Below the pieces are notes generated by a model that saw only the letters and a list, made by a program, of their open reading frames with translations, made no database searches and had not been told where the DNA came from. From a virus, in IMG/VR virus record IMGVR_UViG_3300001533_001096, positions 1 through 30,848 of that record: DNA of 30,848 bases, one strand, 5' to 3'. A program made the position numbers and the translations under genes. Shown here one piece after another: positions 18,893 through 27,529 of this stretch (position 1 is its first letter; each line of letters opens with the position of its first letter).

Positions 18893-21832
18893 ATGCCTCG
18901 CACAACCCCCTCCGCAAAATCCACTTCCGATTGGCAGTCAGCCGCCCGTGCGATCCTTGAGACTCTCGACCTGGAAACTGAATACCGCGCTCTCGGGCTG
19001 GAGTTCCCAGCCAATGCCCATCCATCCCGGGCCGGCTGGGTGCGTTGCCACGTGTACGGCGCCGGGGCCGCCGGTGATCGAACACCCTCAGCAGGCGTCA
19101 ATCTCACTGGCGAGCACCCCCACCTCGGCCGATACAAAGAGTTCACCGGCGAGGGCCGCAACTGCTCGTTCTTTGAGTTCGCCTCTTCAGTCGCACACAA
19201 GTTCCCCACCTACAAGGAAGCCCGCAAGCACTACGCCAAACAAGCGGGCGTCAAGCTCCCGCGCAGCGAATCGAAAGAGCCGGCCGACCAGTTGGTCATG
19301 CGCGACTGGATCGAGCACCAGGTCAAGGCGTGGTGCGACAAAAAACCGCCGATCACCCCCGAAGCGGTCCAGGCGGCCGGTGGTCGGCTGGCCGGCTGGC
19401 CGGCATCGCAGCAGCATACGGTAATCGCCCTGCCGGTGTACGGCGAGCACCTGACGGGCGCCGACCCGACCGGGTACGTGATCTGGAACAAAAACGGCGG
19501 CAATCTCCCGCTCTGGCAAGGGCAGGGGCAACCGCCGCGGCCGGTGAAGATGCTGACCGTCTCGGGCAGCAAGTCGGGCTGGATGGGCAAGCACGCGATT
19601 GCACGGCTGGCGGAGGCGGCGGCCGGCGACGAAACGCCCGCGGAAGAGGATCCGTTCGGCTCGCCGGCAATCGAGGTGGCCTGGAAGGTGGAGGGGCCGG
19701 GCGACATGCTGGCTCTTTACTCAGCCATCCCGGCTGAACTGCGCGACACCCACCTCGTGGTCACCAACGCCGGAGGGGCCCGCGAGAAGCTCCATGCCGG
19801 CTTCTGGGATTGTCTATCCGGCCTCCATGTCAACATTCTCCACGACGCCGACGAGCCGGGACAACTCGGCGCGGCCGACCAGGCGGCCCTGGCGGCGGCC
19901 GTGGCCCGGGAAGTGCGAATCGTCCAGCTCCCCTACGAGGTGAGCGAGAAGGCCGGCAGTGATATCCGGGATTGGCTCAACGAGGGACACACCTACGCGG
20001 AATTGCTGGAATTGGCGGCCGAGTCGCCTGTGGTCGAATCCACCACAACCGACGTCCAATCTTCAAGAACCGACGTCCAATCGGCAGAAACAGACGTCCA
20101 TTCCGCCGATGCAACTCCGTCCACCTCCACCAACCACGACCCCGCCGACGCCGAGCGCCACCTGCTCAGCCTTCTCGGCCTGGACGTTTTGGGCGAGCGC
20201 GACAACCGGGAAATCCTGGTCTATTCGACCCGGACACACAAGCTCTCCGTCATCCCCCGAATCTCTCAATTCAAATATTGCGACCTCCTCCAGATTGCGG
20301 GCAACACCATCAAGCAATCCGTATCCCGGACCGCCGTAACCGAACCGGGTGGCTACAGCCTCGCCCAGGTGGTCGACGCCATCGCCGTGGCTGGCGGATC
20401 GACACGACTGTACGACAATCAGACACACGGTGACGGCATTTGGCCGGCGGAAGACGGTAGCAACCGCCTCGTGATCGTCAATGGCAACCGGGCTTCCGTC
20501 TACGATCCGGCTGCCCGGACGTTCGAGCCCGTCACTCGCCCCCGGGCCGCCGGCGTGCTCCTGGACCTCTCGCCTTCGGGTCGCTGGGTGGACTTCTCCC
20601 GCCTACCCGAGACGATTGCCGCGGCGGACTCGCCGGATTGGCGGCGGGATACGCTGGATGAAATCGACGGACTCCTCGCTCAGTGGAACTGGCAACCGTC
20701 CCGGGCGGTCGCTCAACTCCTCACCGGCGTCATTCTCGGCACTTGGCTCCAGTCATGTTGGCGATGGCGGCCGTTGGTGGCTTTGTCCTCGGAGTCTCGA
20801 GCCGGCAAATCCACCTTGCTCGAAATGATTGCTGGGCTATTTGGAGAACTCGCTCTCTCGACGGCAAAACCCTCTGAGGCGGGGTTACGGCAGGCGATTC
20901 GGGGCCGGTCGTGCGCGATCCTGATCGACGAATTGGAATCCGATTCCCACCGCAAACGTGTCTTGGAACTGCTCCGGACCTCGGGCAGCGGATCCAAAAT
21001 CGTCAGGGGCACAATGGGCCAGCACGGGATGCAATTCGGCCTGAAGCACATCGTTTGGATTGCGGCGATTGAATCTGGACTCGTTTCTCAGGCAGACGCC
21101 AACCGGTACATCGCCGTGGAGTTCAAGCCGCCGGAAGAGCGGCACAAGCTCAGCTTCCGGATGCCAACCGACGTTGAATTGCACGACCTGGGGCAGCGTC
21201 TTCTCGGCCTGGCACTCTGGGCGGCGCCAACTGCATTGGCACTCGCGGAGCGATTGAGACGCGTCAGAATGGTTGCCACGGACGCCCGAGCGATTGACTG
21301 CCTTTCGGTCCCGGCAGCCACGATGGCGGCGTGCGACGAAGCGGCAGGGACGGCAGGGGCGGCAGTGGGTAGCGGCGGGATCGACCACCGGACCGAATCG
21401 TACATGCGGCAATTTCTGGCACTGGCGACGGCCCACAATTTGGCCGAATCGCAATCCGACCAAGAGCAGCTACGCGAGGCGATCTTGGCCAGTATCACGA
21501 GCACGCCGGCCGGTCCCAAATCAATCTCTCAACTCCTAATGAAATCAATGGACGATGAAGGCGTCCAAGATACTCTGGAGCGAGTTGGATTGATCTGGAC
21601 GAATGGTTCCGGCAACACGTCGCCGATCGTGTCGGACACGTCTCGGCAGTCGCTATTCCTCATTCCGGGCAGGGTCCAAAGGCATCTATTAGGGGATACT
21701 GAATGGAAAGGGAGGTCGATTCAGCAGGTGTTGCTCCGGCTCGAAGGGGCTGAACTGACGCGGCGGCGGGTTGGCAGTTCAAGCATCCGAGGAGTCCTGG
21801 TTCCGCACGAAGCGCCAATCGGGGACTTTTGA
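18893..21832 (+). CDS. TOPRIM primase-helicase
   Basis: The 979-residue protein combines a primase half and an ATPase half. Residues 45-100 resemble a degraded CHC2-type zinc domain (GWVRCHVYGAG, few Cys left). A TOPRIM domain follows, with VEGPGDMLAL (E267, D271), TNAGG and LHDADEPG (D318, D320). Residues 384-406 are a linker of three TDVQS-type heptads. The C-terminal half has Walker A SESRAGKST (G638, K639) and Walker B ILIDELE (676-682). It would prime and unwind viral DNA, like other phage primase-helicase fusions. The loss of zinc cysteines is notable. The start has only GGAAG upstream. A repeat-rich candidate origin follows at once. Confidence 0.88.
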   Translation: MPRTTPSAKSTSDWQSAARAILETLDLETEYRALGLEFPANAHPSRAGWVRCHVYGAGAAGDRTPSAGVNLTGEHPHLGRYKEFTGEGRNCSFFEFASSVAHKFPTYKEARKHYAKQAGVKLPRSESKEPADQLVMRDWIEHQVKAWCDKKPPITPEAVQAAGGRLAGWPASQQHTVIALPVYGEHLTGADPTGYVIWNKNGGNLPLWQGQGQPPRPVKMLTVSGSKSGWMGKHAIARLAEAAAGDETPAEEDPFGSPAIEVAWKVEGPGDMLALYSAIPAELRDTHLVVTNAGGAREKLHAGFWDCLSGLHVNILHDADEPGQLGAADQAALAAAVAREVRIVQLPYEVSEKAGSDIRDWLNEGHTYAELLELAAESPVVESTTTDVQSSRTDVQSAETDVHSADATPSTSTNHDPADAERHLLSLLGLDVLGERDNREILVYSTRTHKLSVIPRISQFKYCDLLQIAGNTIKQSVSRTAVTEPGGYSLAQVVDAIAVAGGSTRLYDNQTHGDGIWPAEDGSNRLVIVNGNRASVYDPAARTFEPVTRPRAAGVLLDLSPSGRWVDFSRLPETIAAADSPDWRRDTLDEIDGLLAQWNWQPSRAVAQLLTGVILGTWLQSCWRWRPLVALSSESRAGKSTLLEMIAGLFGELALSTAKPSEAGLRQAIRGRSCAILIDELESDSHRKRVLELLRTSGSGSKIVRGTMGQHGMQFGLKHIVWIAAIESGLVSQADANRYIAVEFKPPEERHKLSFRMPTDVELHDLGQRLLGLALWAAPTALALAERLRRVRMVATDARAIDCLSVPAATMAACDEAAGTAGAAVGSGGIDHRTESYMRQFLALATAHNLAESQSDQEQLREAILASITSTPAGPKSISQLLMKSMDDEGVQDTLERVGLIWTNGSGNTSPIVSDTSRQSLFLIPGRVQRHLLGDTEWKGRSIQQVLLRLEGAELTRRRVGSSSIRGVLVPHEAPIGDF

Positions 21833-21845
21833 GCGTAGTTACTAC

Positions 21846-22191
21846 GGGGTATTTCGTGGTAACAGTGGTAACAGTCGTGGAACAGTAGAAGTAATGTAAA
21901 CCCTTATGTATCAATCATTTATAACTACTGTTACCACTGTTACCAGTTATTTCGCTATGTATCCCATACGCGCGTGCGCACGCGCACACGTGCGCGCACA
22001 CGCATGCACGCGCACATGTGAGCGTATGCAAAAACGTGGTAACAGTGGTATCAGTGGTCACAGTTGCCGCAAACTATTGCAGCTACTTGAGTTAAGTGTG
22101 TCGGGGGGTATGTTTACTGTTACCACCTCTACCATCGAATACCCCACAGTATGTAATTTACAAGCGTTTTTCAGACATTTTTGGTCACAGT
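21846..22191. other. Candidate replication origin: iterons and Z-DNA-prone tract
   Basis: Nine-bp iterons of consensus GGTNACAGT occur at 21858, 21867, 22038, 22047 (GGTATCAGT), 22056 and 22183 on the plus strand and at 21927, 21936 and 22116 on the minus strand; a shortened copy (GGAACAGT) lies at 21879. The first pair and the minus pair make a perfect 18-bp inverted repeat. The outer 30 bp (21846-21875 and 22116-22145) form an imperfect inverted repeat with 26 matches. The 413-base gap 21833-22245 has no convincing gene and directly follows the primase-helicase, as phage origins often do. Confidence 0.65.
21966..22020. repeat. 55-bp alternating purine-pyrimidine tract
   Basis: Every base from 21966 to 22020 alternates purine and pyrimidine, mostly CG and CA/TG steps. 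Such tracts readily adopt left-handed Z-DNA under negative supercoiling and could aid melting at an origin. The tract lies between the two iteron clusters. Confidence 0.92.
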
Positions 22192-22245
22192 TGCCACTTA
22201 TGGCAAACGACCAAACACCTAACATCTACTAGAATGGAGAAAATC

Positions 22246-22620
22246 ATGGGATTGATGGGGGCAACACAACACGAACGACTGTTGATTGCAGAAGCGGTGC
22301 GGTTGGATGGGAAAGCGTTTCAGCAGCCGCCTTCAACACTTTCGCGCACACCACCCAGCGACCCATTCAGTGACCAGTCACCTGACCAGTCACCCGACCA
22401 GTCACCACTCACCGACCCATCGCAACTCGCCGCGCTCTACGACACCGTCCACTTCCTCGTTGGCCGTGTGGCCTTTCTGGAATCACGATTGGCGACGGCG
22501 GAAGATCGCCTTGCGAAGCACACGGAGTTGCCGTCTGCACCGACTGCACTAAGACCGCCATCGCTTGCGAGACTCCGGCTTTGCAACTGCAGCGCGCACC
22601 GAACACTCCATCGGCCCTGA
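22246..22620 (+). CDS. Small coiled-coil protein with SPDQ repeats
   Basis: The ATG at 22246 follows GGAGA and gives 124 residues; an in-frame ATG at 22234 has no binding site. After a helical start (GATQHERLLIAEAVRLDGKA) comes a linker of DQSPDQSPDQSP repeats, encoded by three 12-bp units GACCAGTCACCN (22372-22407). Next comes a probable coiled coil, LAALYDTVHFLVGRVAFLES followed by RLATAEDRLAKH. The C-terminal 30 residues are basic. No family is recognised. Lying just past the putative origin and before the packaging genes, it may be a scaffold- or replication-associated protein. Confidence 0.62.
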   Translation: MGLMGATQHERLLIAEAVRLDGKAFQQPPSTLSRTPPSDPFSDQSPDQSPDQSPLTDPSQLAALYDTVHFLVGRVAFLESRLATAEDRLAKHTELPSAPTALRPPSLARLRLCNCSAHRTLHRP

Positions 22621-22731
22621 ATTGCCATTGACATTAAACACCCCACCCGCCAGCATGGACAACATCCACCAGCAACGAGTGACATTCAACTCAATCGACA
22701 ACCAGCATCTCTTACCCGGGAGGTCTCGAAC

Positions 22732-23772
22732 ATGATGCTACCGATCGTCGACGCACTCATTCACGCGTACGACCAGTGGCTGGCGACCAGCGATTCGAAA
22801 TTGCCGCGCTCGCTCTGCCTGGCACTGGACTGTCTCGCCGAAGACAACGGCGAGTCAACCCCTGCGAACATACGGCCTGCAATCCGGACACTGACGGCGG
22901 CATGGACGTCTGCAAGACCGACCGTAGAGCCTGGCAGCATGGCCGCGGACGTCCCGCACGACGTTTGGCGGGCCATGGACAAGCTCGAAGACGCCCACGC
23001 AGAATGGGCACGCCGGCAAATACCGGAACTCGAGTCGATCCAGGAACTTCTCGACCAGCGGGTGTCCGAGCGGCAAATCTGTCGCATCTACGGGTTCGTG
23101 CTCTCGAATGGGACGGAAGACCTCGACCGGCTGGCGGAAGAGATTGCCGAGCCTGGCAAGCACACCGGCAACGGATGGATGGCGCCGTCGATGGCTGCAA
23201 GGCGGCGAAAGGTGGATGAAGCGGTTGCGCAATCGGAACGCCGTAAAGAGCACCGGGCACGATTGACGGCCGACAAGACAAGTGCATCGGCCGAAGACCT
23301 CTCGCAGCTTGTCTCCGAAGGGGTGAGTGCCCGGCAGATCGCACTGATGATGGGCGTCTCAATCAACGAGGTGATTCAACTCTGCGACGAACAGGGAATC
23401 CCACACCCTGACCTCGACTACGCATCGGCCCACGCAAGTCGCGGAGCGTTCGAGCCGGAACTGCTGGAAGCGGCGGCACGGTCCATGGACGCCGCAATCG
23501 CACGTCCGACGCATCCAGAGAACGTCGGGCGGATGATTCGGGCCGATCCCGGGGCTGAGGGCAGGAACGTAACAGGCGACGTTCTAGGGGCCTCTGACGC
23601 GATGGCGAGTGAGGCAGGCGAGAAGCGGCGGCCGGCGGCGGCTCATCTGCTGGGCGACGTGGTGAAACTGACTGCTGATGGGATGCAACCCGGGCAGGTC
23701 GCGAGAGCACTGAGGAAGTCGGGGCACAGTGTCACGGCGGCCGAGGTGCGAGAACTGATTGCAAAGGCGTGA
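22732..23772 (+). CDS. Helix-turn-helix protein upstream of the terminase genes
   Basis: The 346-residue protein starts after GGGAGG at 22732 (ATGATG; either codon possible). It is mostly helical and shows two or three HTH-like segments: LLDQRVSERQICRIYGFVLS, VSEGVSARQIALMMGVSINE and LTADGMQPGQVARALRKSGH. These repeated GVSARQIA-type units suggest a DNA-binding protein with several HTH domains. Its position next to the small terminase gene makes a role in packaging-site recognition or late-gene control possible. No named family is recognised. The stop is one base before the next ATG. Confidence 0.7.
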   Translation: MMLPIVDALIHAYDQWLATSDSKLPRSLCLALDCLAEDNGESTPANIRPAIRTLTAAWTSARPTVEPGSMAADVPHDVWRAMDKLEDAHAEWARRQIPELESIQELLDQRVSERQICRIYGFVLSNGTEDLDRLAEEIAEPGKHTGNGWMAPSMAARRRKVDEAVAQSERRKEHRARLTADKTSASAEDLSQLVSEGVSARQIALMMGVSINEVIQLCDEQGIPHPDLDYASAHASRGAFEPELLEAAARSMDAAIARPTHPENVGRMIRADPGAEGRNVTGDVLGASDAMASEAGEKRRPAAAHLLGDVVKLTADGMQPGQVARALRKSGHSVTAAEVRELIAKA

Positions 23773-23773
23773 T

Positions 23774-24367
23774 ATGGCAAAAAAAGTGGTTGGAAAATCG
23801 CGCCGGATGGGTCGACCACGGGCAGACAACCCGGTTATCGGCGCGACCGAATTGGAGCGAATGGGCAATCTCTGGCTACGCGGGTGGGGTTTTTCGGCCA
23901 TCGCCAAGGATTTGGGGGTTGACAGAAAGACGGTCTACAAGCACATTCGCGAAACGATTGAGCCAGCCTGGGAGCGGGAACAATCGTTATCACGAGCGGC
24001 CGACTTGCGGCGGGTAACTCTCCTGGAGTCGCTGGCCTGGAAGCACCTGGAGACTGGCGACACTGGCAGCCTGGACGATCTTCGCAAGGCGGTCGGCCGG
24101 TCGAAGAAGCGGTCGGCCATTCTGGAAGGACTGATTGAGCAGGCGGAAGCATCATCGGACGCCAATGTCTGGCTGGCCACCATTCGGTGGGCGATCGAGT
24201 TCAGGGCGAAGGTCGGCAATTACTTCGCGAGCCGGGATGACGGGCAGGGTGCCGAGTTCCGGAGGGCGGGGCAGGACGAGAAGAGCCTGGCCGAACAGGC
24301 GATTGAGCGGTTGGAGGCGGCGCTGGCGGTCAAACGGAGGCAACGGGAACAAGAGGTCGAGGGCTAG
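23774..24367 (+). CDS. Probable small terminase subunit
   Basis: The 197-residue protein has an N-terminal HTH (WGFSAIAKDLGVDRKTVYKH), a central helical region (LESLAWKHLETGDTGSLDDL, LEGLIEQAEASSDANVWLAT) likely to drive oligomerisation, and a basic, helical C-terminus rich in Arg/Gln (AIERLEAALAVKRRQREQEV). This is the usual layout of small terminases, which bind the packaging site as rings and hand DNA to the motor. The gene ends six bases before the large terminase. The call rests on layout and position rather than on a clear family match. Confidence 0.72.
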   Translation: MAKKVVGKSRRMGRPRADNPVIGATELERMGNLWLRGWGFSAIAKDLGVDRKTVYKHIRETIEPAWEREQSLSRAADLRRVTLLESLAWKHLETGDTGSLDDLRKAVGRSKKRSAILEGLIEQAEASSDANVWLATIRWAIEFRAKVGNYFASRDDGQGAEFRRAGQDEKSLAEQAIERLEAALAVKRRQREQEVEG

Positions 24368-24373
24368 CTGCCC

Positions 24374-25981
24374 ATGGTCGCCACCGCCATCGCTGCCGAT
24401 CTGGACCTGGACGCCCGCCTGGCCGTTATCCTTCGCGATCCGGACGCCGAGTCCATTCTGGAATCCGATCCGTTCCTGCGCAGCTACATGGAGTCGGCCA
24501 AGTGGGGCCTGCACTCCTGGATCCCACGCCCGGATAAGCCCGAAGAGTTCGACGAGCAAGAGGGGTTCGTCAACAACCGTGATAGGTGCGCCTTCTTGGT
24601 TGGCGGCAATGCCTCAGGAACTACCACTGCGGCCTGCATGAAGCTGGCGAAGTTCGTTTTGGAACAGCAGCCCCCCCCGCGCCGCAACACGCCATTCTGG
24701 ATCGTCTCGAACACCTACGAACAGGTGTGTTCCGCCATCTGGGACGAGAAGCTCGACGGGATGCAGTTCATCCCCGAATGCGAGGTCGAATGGTCGAAGG
24801 TGCGCTGGAATCGCCGGTCGCAGAATTGGCCTTTCTCCGTGCCCTTGAAGCCATGGCCGGACCATCCTGGCAAGAATTGGGTATTGGAGTTCAAGTCGTT
24901 CGAACAGGGCCGCGGCGCCATGCAGGCGCGTAGCATCGGCGGCTTCTTCTTCTCGGAGCAGTTTCCGCTCAAAATCTTCCTGGAAGTGCTCCGCGGTTGT
25001 CGCGAGTGCATGTTCCCGGGTGGGCAGTTCGCCGAGTTCACGCCGATCGATCCGGAGTTGTGTATCTGGGTCGAACAAGTCCAGCAGCAGATTCCGGACG
25101 GCTGGCGGTTCTACAGGTGCAATACGGAGCTGAACCGGCAGAACCTAGCGGCCGGCTGGTACGAGGATTTCCTGGCGGTCATCCCCGATGAAATGCGGGC
25201 GACTCGCATCACGGGCGCTCTGGCGACGTTCGAGGGCGTCATCTACCCGAGCTTCCAGCCGGCGATTCACGTCTTCGACGATGCGACCGAGCCGCCTCTT
25301 GGCGTCCAGCACTACCGCGGCATCGACTGGGGCGCGTCGAAGGAACACCCGTTTGTGTGTCTGTGGGGCTATCGTGACGGCATGGGCGACTGGACGATTT
25401 ATGACGAATACTGGAGCGCCAGCCAGACGCTCATCACGGAAGATCACGCCATGGAGATTCTCGAACGATCGGCCGGCTGGGGCTGGCCATGGCCGGAACA
25501 CGTCGAGCGACCTCCCGACAATCCCGACCAGTACAAGAGCTTTGAGTCCCCTTGGCACCTGGAAACCTTTGCGGACCCGTCACGGCCGGGCGAGATTGCC
25601 GAGTTCAATCAGCGCGGCATCGACACCTCGCGGGCGTCCAACGAGGTCTACGCCGGCATCGACACAATCCGCACGATGCTCAAGGTGCATCCGGCCAGGC
25701 GCCGGCCCAGGCTGCGGATCCACGCCCGATGCAAACACACGATTGAGGAAATGCGGAAGTATCGCTGGAAGCGAGGGCGACGGCCGGAGCAGGGAACGAT
25801 CATGAACCCGCAAGTTGCGGCGCCTACCCCGCTCAAGCTGGAGGATGACTGCCCGGATGCTTTGCGGTATCTTATTCATTCCGTCGAAAAGCGAATCGGC
25901 ATTAAGCCTGGTTCATCTACCAGCAAGCCAGCGGAGACAAGGAAGTCCGTTCAACTGGCGACAGGCTCGGCACGGAGGTAA
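24374..25981 (+). CDS. terL: Large terminase subunit with deviant ATPase motifs
   Basis: The 535-residue protein has the large-terminase layout. The C-terminal nuclease has its three acids in GIDWG (D318), FADPSRPGEI (D401) and DCPDALRY (D495), the RNase H-like pattern. The N-terminal ATPase is unusual: the P-loop position reads LVGGNASGTTTAA (77-84), with Thr where GGNxxGKT has Lys, and the Walker B position reads GGFFFSEQFP, with Ser where Asp is usual but Glu195 kept. Terminases pump viral DNA into proheads and cut it. Either this lineage uses another Lys or Arg, or the ATPase is weakened. The protein is full length, with no sign of decay. Confidence 0.88.
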   Translation: MVATAIAADLDLDARLAVILRDPDAESILESDPFLRSYMESAKWGLHSWIPRPDKPEEFDEQEGFVNNRDRCAFLVGGNASGTTTAACMKLAKFVLEQQPPPRRNTPFWIVSNTYEQVCSAIWDEKLDGMQFIPECEVEWSKVRWNRRSQNWPFSVPLKPWPDHPGKNWVLEFKSFEQGRGAMQARSIGGFFFSEQFPLKIFLEVLRGCRECMFPGGQFAEFTPIDPELCIWVEQVQQQIPDGWRFYRCNTELNRQNLAAGWYEDFLAVIPDEMRATRITGALATFEGVIYPSFQPAIHVFDDATEPPLGVQHYRGIDWGASKEHPFVCLWGYRDGMGDWTIYDEYWSASQTLITEDHAMEILERSAGWGWPWPEHVERPPDNPDQYKSFESPWHLETFADPSRPGEIAEFNQRGIDTSRASNEVYAGIDTIRTMLKVHPARRRPRLRIHARCKHTIEEMRKYRWKRGRRPEQGTIMNPQVAAPTPLKLEDDCPDALRYLIHSVEKRIGIKPGSSTSKPAETRKSVQLATGSARR

Positions 25982-25987
25982 TTGAAG

Positions 25988-26281
25988 ATGGCGATTCCAA
26001 GAGGATTGGCAATCAAAGCGGCATCGATGCACGTAGCTGGCATTTCGCAGCGGCGGATTGCTCGCGAGATTCGTCTGTCTCGAACGTCTTGCAGTCAGAT
26101 CGAGGCACGGGCAGCAAAGCCGCCTGTTGCGTCGGAGGGACCGCCGGAGTTTGCGCCACGGAAGTGTGCGGGGTACTACTGCCCGACGTGCGATAGAACG
26201 GTCTATCTTCGGCCGTGCGTGGCGTGCGCGGCAAGACGGATGCTCAGGGCCACAAGCGAAGCCGCAAGATCGAGCGGTTAG
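25988..26281 (+). CDS. Small HTH plus zinc-ribbon protein
   Basis: GGAGGT (25975-25980) points to the ATG at 25988 rather than the TTG at 25982, giving 97 residues. The N-terminal half is an HTH (MHVAGISQRRIAREIRLSRT) and the C-terminal half a zinc ribbon with Cys pairs CAGYYCPTC and CVACAAR. The two joined DNA/zinc modules look like a small regulator. Its position right after the large terminase could make it a late-gene regulator. No specific family is recognised. Confidence 0.75.
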   Translation: MAIPRGLAIKAASMHVAGISQRRIAREIRLSRTSCSQIEARAAKPPVASEGPPEFAPRKCAGYYCPTCDRTVYLRPCVACAARRMLRATSEAARSSG

Positions 26282-26350
26282 CAGGGTTGCCTACGCTCAT
26301 TTGGGTGGCCTAATTTTCCGGTGGTCGGCTTTCCCCTGCTTCTGGTGTAA

Positions 26351-26388
26351 TGGGCGAGACTGACGTATCGCAGTTCTCGCATTGCCCA
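26351..26388 (+). other. Hairpin upstream of the KTSC-domain gene
   Basis: TGGGC (26351-26355) and GCCCA (26384-26388) enclose GAGACTG and CAGTTCTC, which also pair with a one-base bulge, making a 38-base extended stem. It lies in a 135-base gap without a gene, about 30 bases before the ATG at 26417. It could be a leader structure or operator. Confidence 0.4.
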
Positions 26389-26416
26389 GGTTGATCCGGT
26401 TGGACCGGTCTTTCGC

Positions 26417-27529
26417 ATGGCCGCCATTACCTCCCCACTGTTCCAGACTGCCGCCCGGACCGTTCGGGCCGCGGCTGCGCGCGAGTTCGAGGCGACGGAG
26501 TTCGGCCAACTGCTCAAGCAGGTGCGGAAGGGGTCGATTTCTCCCTCGGTGCAAAGGCGACTTGCGGCTCTGAAGACTGGCAATGTTCGCCGGATGACCC
26601 GTCAGTTCATGAACAAGCCGTTCGGGGATACGGTCCGAAACCTCGAGCGCTACGCCAAGATGGGCAGCCAGCCCCGCCGGCTGGTCGACCAGTTTCTCGG
26701 GAGCCTCGGGCCCACGGGCACGCTGATCCGGAGTCTTTTCGGCGCCGGCAACGGCCTGGGGGGGTCGCTGCGCGCGGCGTCGGCTCTGATTCGTGCCTTC
26801 GGTGGGGAGGTCATGCTGCCGCGCGGCATGGAGGACGTAGGCGATTGGGATCGTGGCACCTCGGCGGCGATCGAGCGGCTTCAGTCACTCGGATATCAGG
26901 TCATGCCGCCGGAAGAAGAGGAAACGGGTGGCGTGCCCAAGCCGCGGCGGGCCCGGAAGACGGTGGACGTGCCGACACCGTGGGGGACTCGCCGGGTTCG
27001 TCGCGATGATCCCGCCGTTACCGGCGAAATGGTCACTGCGAACAGCTCAAACGTCCATTCGTACGGTTACGACCACGAGCACGGCTACCTCTACATTCGG
27101 TTTCTCGATTCCCTTCCGGACGGCAGCCGGGCCGGTCCCGGGCCGCTCTACCGCTACGCCGGCGTCGACGTCGACGAGTTCCGAGCCCTTCACCGGGCAG
27201 GCAGCAAGGGTGACTGGGTATGGGATTACCTGCGCGTTCGCGGTACGATCTCGGGGCACAAGAAGGACTACGAGCTGGTTGGGGTTGTCCGGGGTTATGT
27301 CCCCCGCAAGGCAACCTTGGATCCAGCCTACGGCGGTGAGGCGTACATCAAGCGGAAGGTGCTCACCAACAAAGGGCGTTGGCTCGAATCGCAACGGCCC
27401 AACTCGGCCGCCGGCGGTGGCGTGGTGATTGCCCGTGCAGGCACGGCTGGAATGCCGAATCGAGGGGCGCCCAACCGTGGAGCGCCAAGGACTGGTCGGC
27501 CTGGCAGCCCGAATCGAGGGCGACAATGA
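26417..27529 (+). CDS. KTSC-domain protein
   Basis: The 370-residue protein has an N-terminal helical, basic part (residues 1-110; FQTAARTVRAAAAREFEATE, then Arg-rich MKs and a Gly-rich FGAGNGLGGSL). A middle linker is followed by a KTSC domain at about 205-300: NSSNVHSYGYDHEHGYLYIR, YRYAGVDVDEFRALHRAGSK and the final IR-like DYLRVRG. The tail has NRGAPNRGAP repeats. KTSC is a small domain of unclear role common in phage and bacterial proteins, sometimes near lysyl-tRNA synthetase domains. The size and place suggest a virion-associated or DNA-injection protein. The start lacks a good Shine-Dalgarno. An ATGA overlap joins it to the next gene. Confidence 0.75.
   Translation: MAAITSPLFQTAARTVRAAAAREFEATEFGQLLKQVRKGSISPSVQRRLAALKTGNVRRMTRQFMNKPFGDTVRNLERYAKMGSQPRRLVDQFLGSLGPTGTLIRSLFGAGNGLGGSLRAASALIRAFGGEVMLPRGMEDVGDWDRGTSAAIERLQSLGYQVMPPEEEETGGVPKPRRARKTVDVPTPWGTRRVRRDDPAVTGEMVTANSSNVHSYGYDHEHGYLYIRFLDSLPDGSRAGPGPLYRYAGVDVDEFRALHRAGSKGDWVWDYLRVRGTISGHKKDYELVGVVRGYVPRKATLDPAYGGEAYIKRKVLTNKGRWLESQRPNSAAGGGVVIARAGTAGMPNRGAPNRGAPRTGRPGSPNRGRQ

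Noticed and set aside
21906-22232. 108-residue frame inside the iteron region
   Set aside because: It has no Shine-Dalgarno, its sequence is dictated by the iterons and the alternating tract, and composition is unlike neighbouring genes.
22626-22660. TTGACA at 22626 as a promoter for the 22732 gene
   Set aside because: No acceptable -10 hexamer lies at 16-18 bp spacing.
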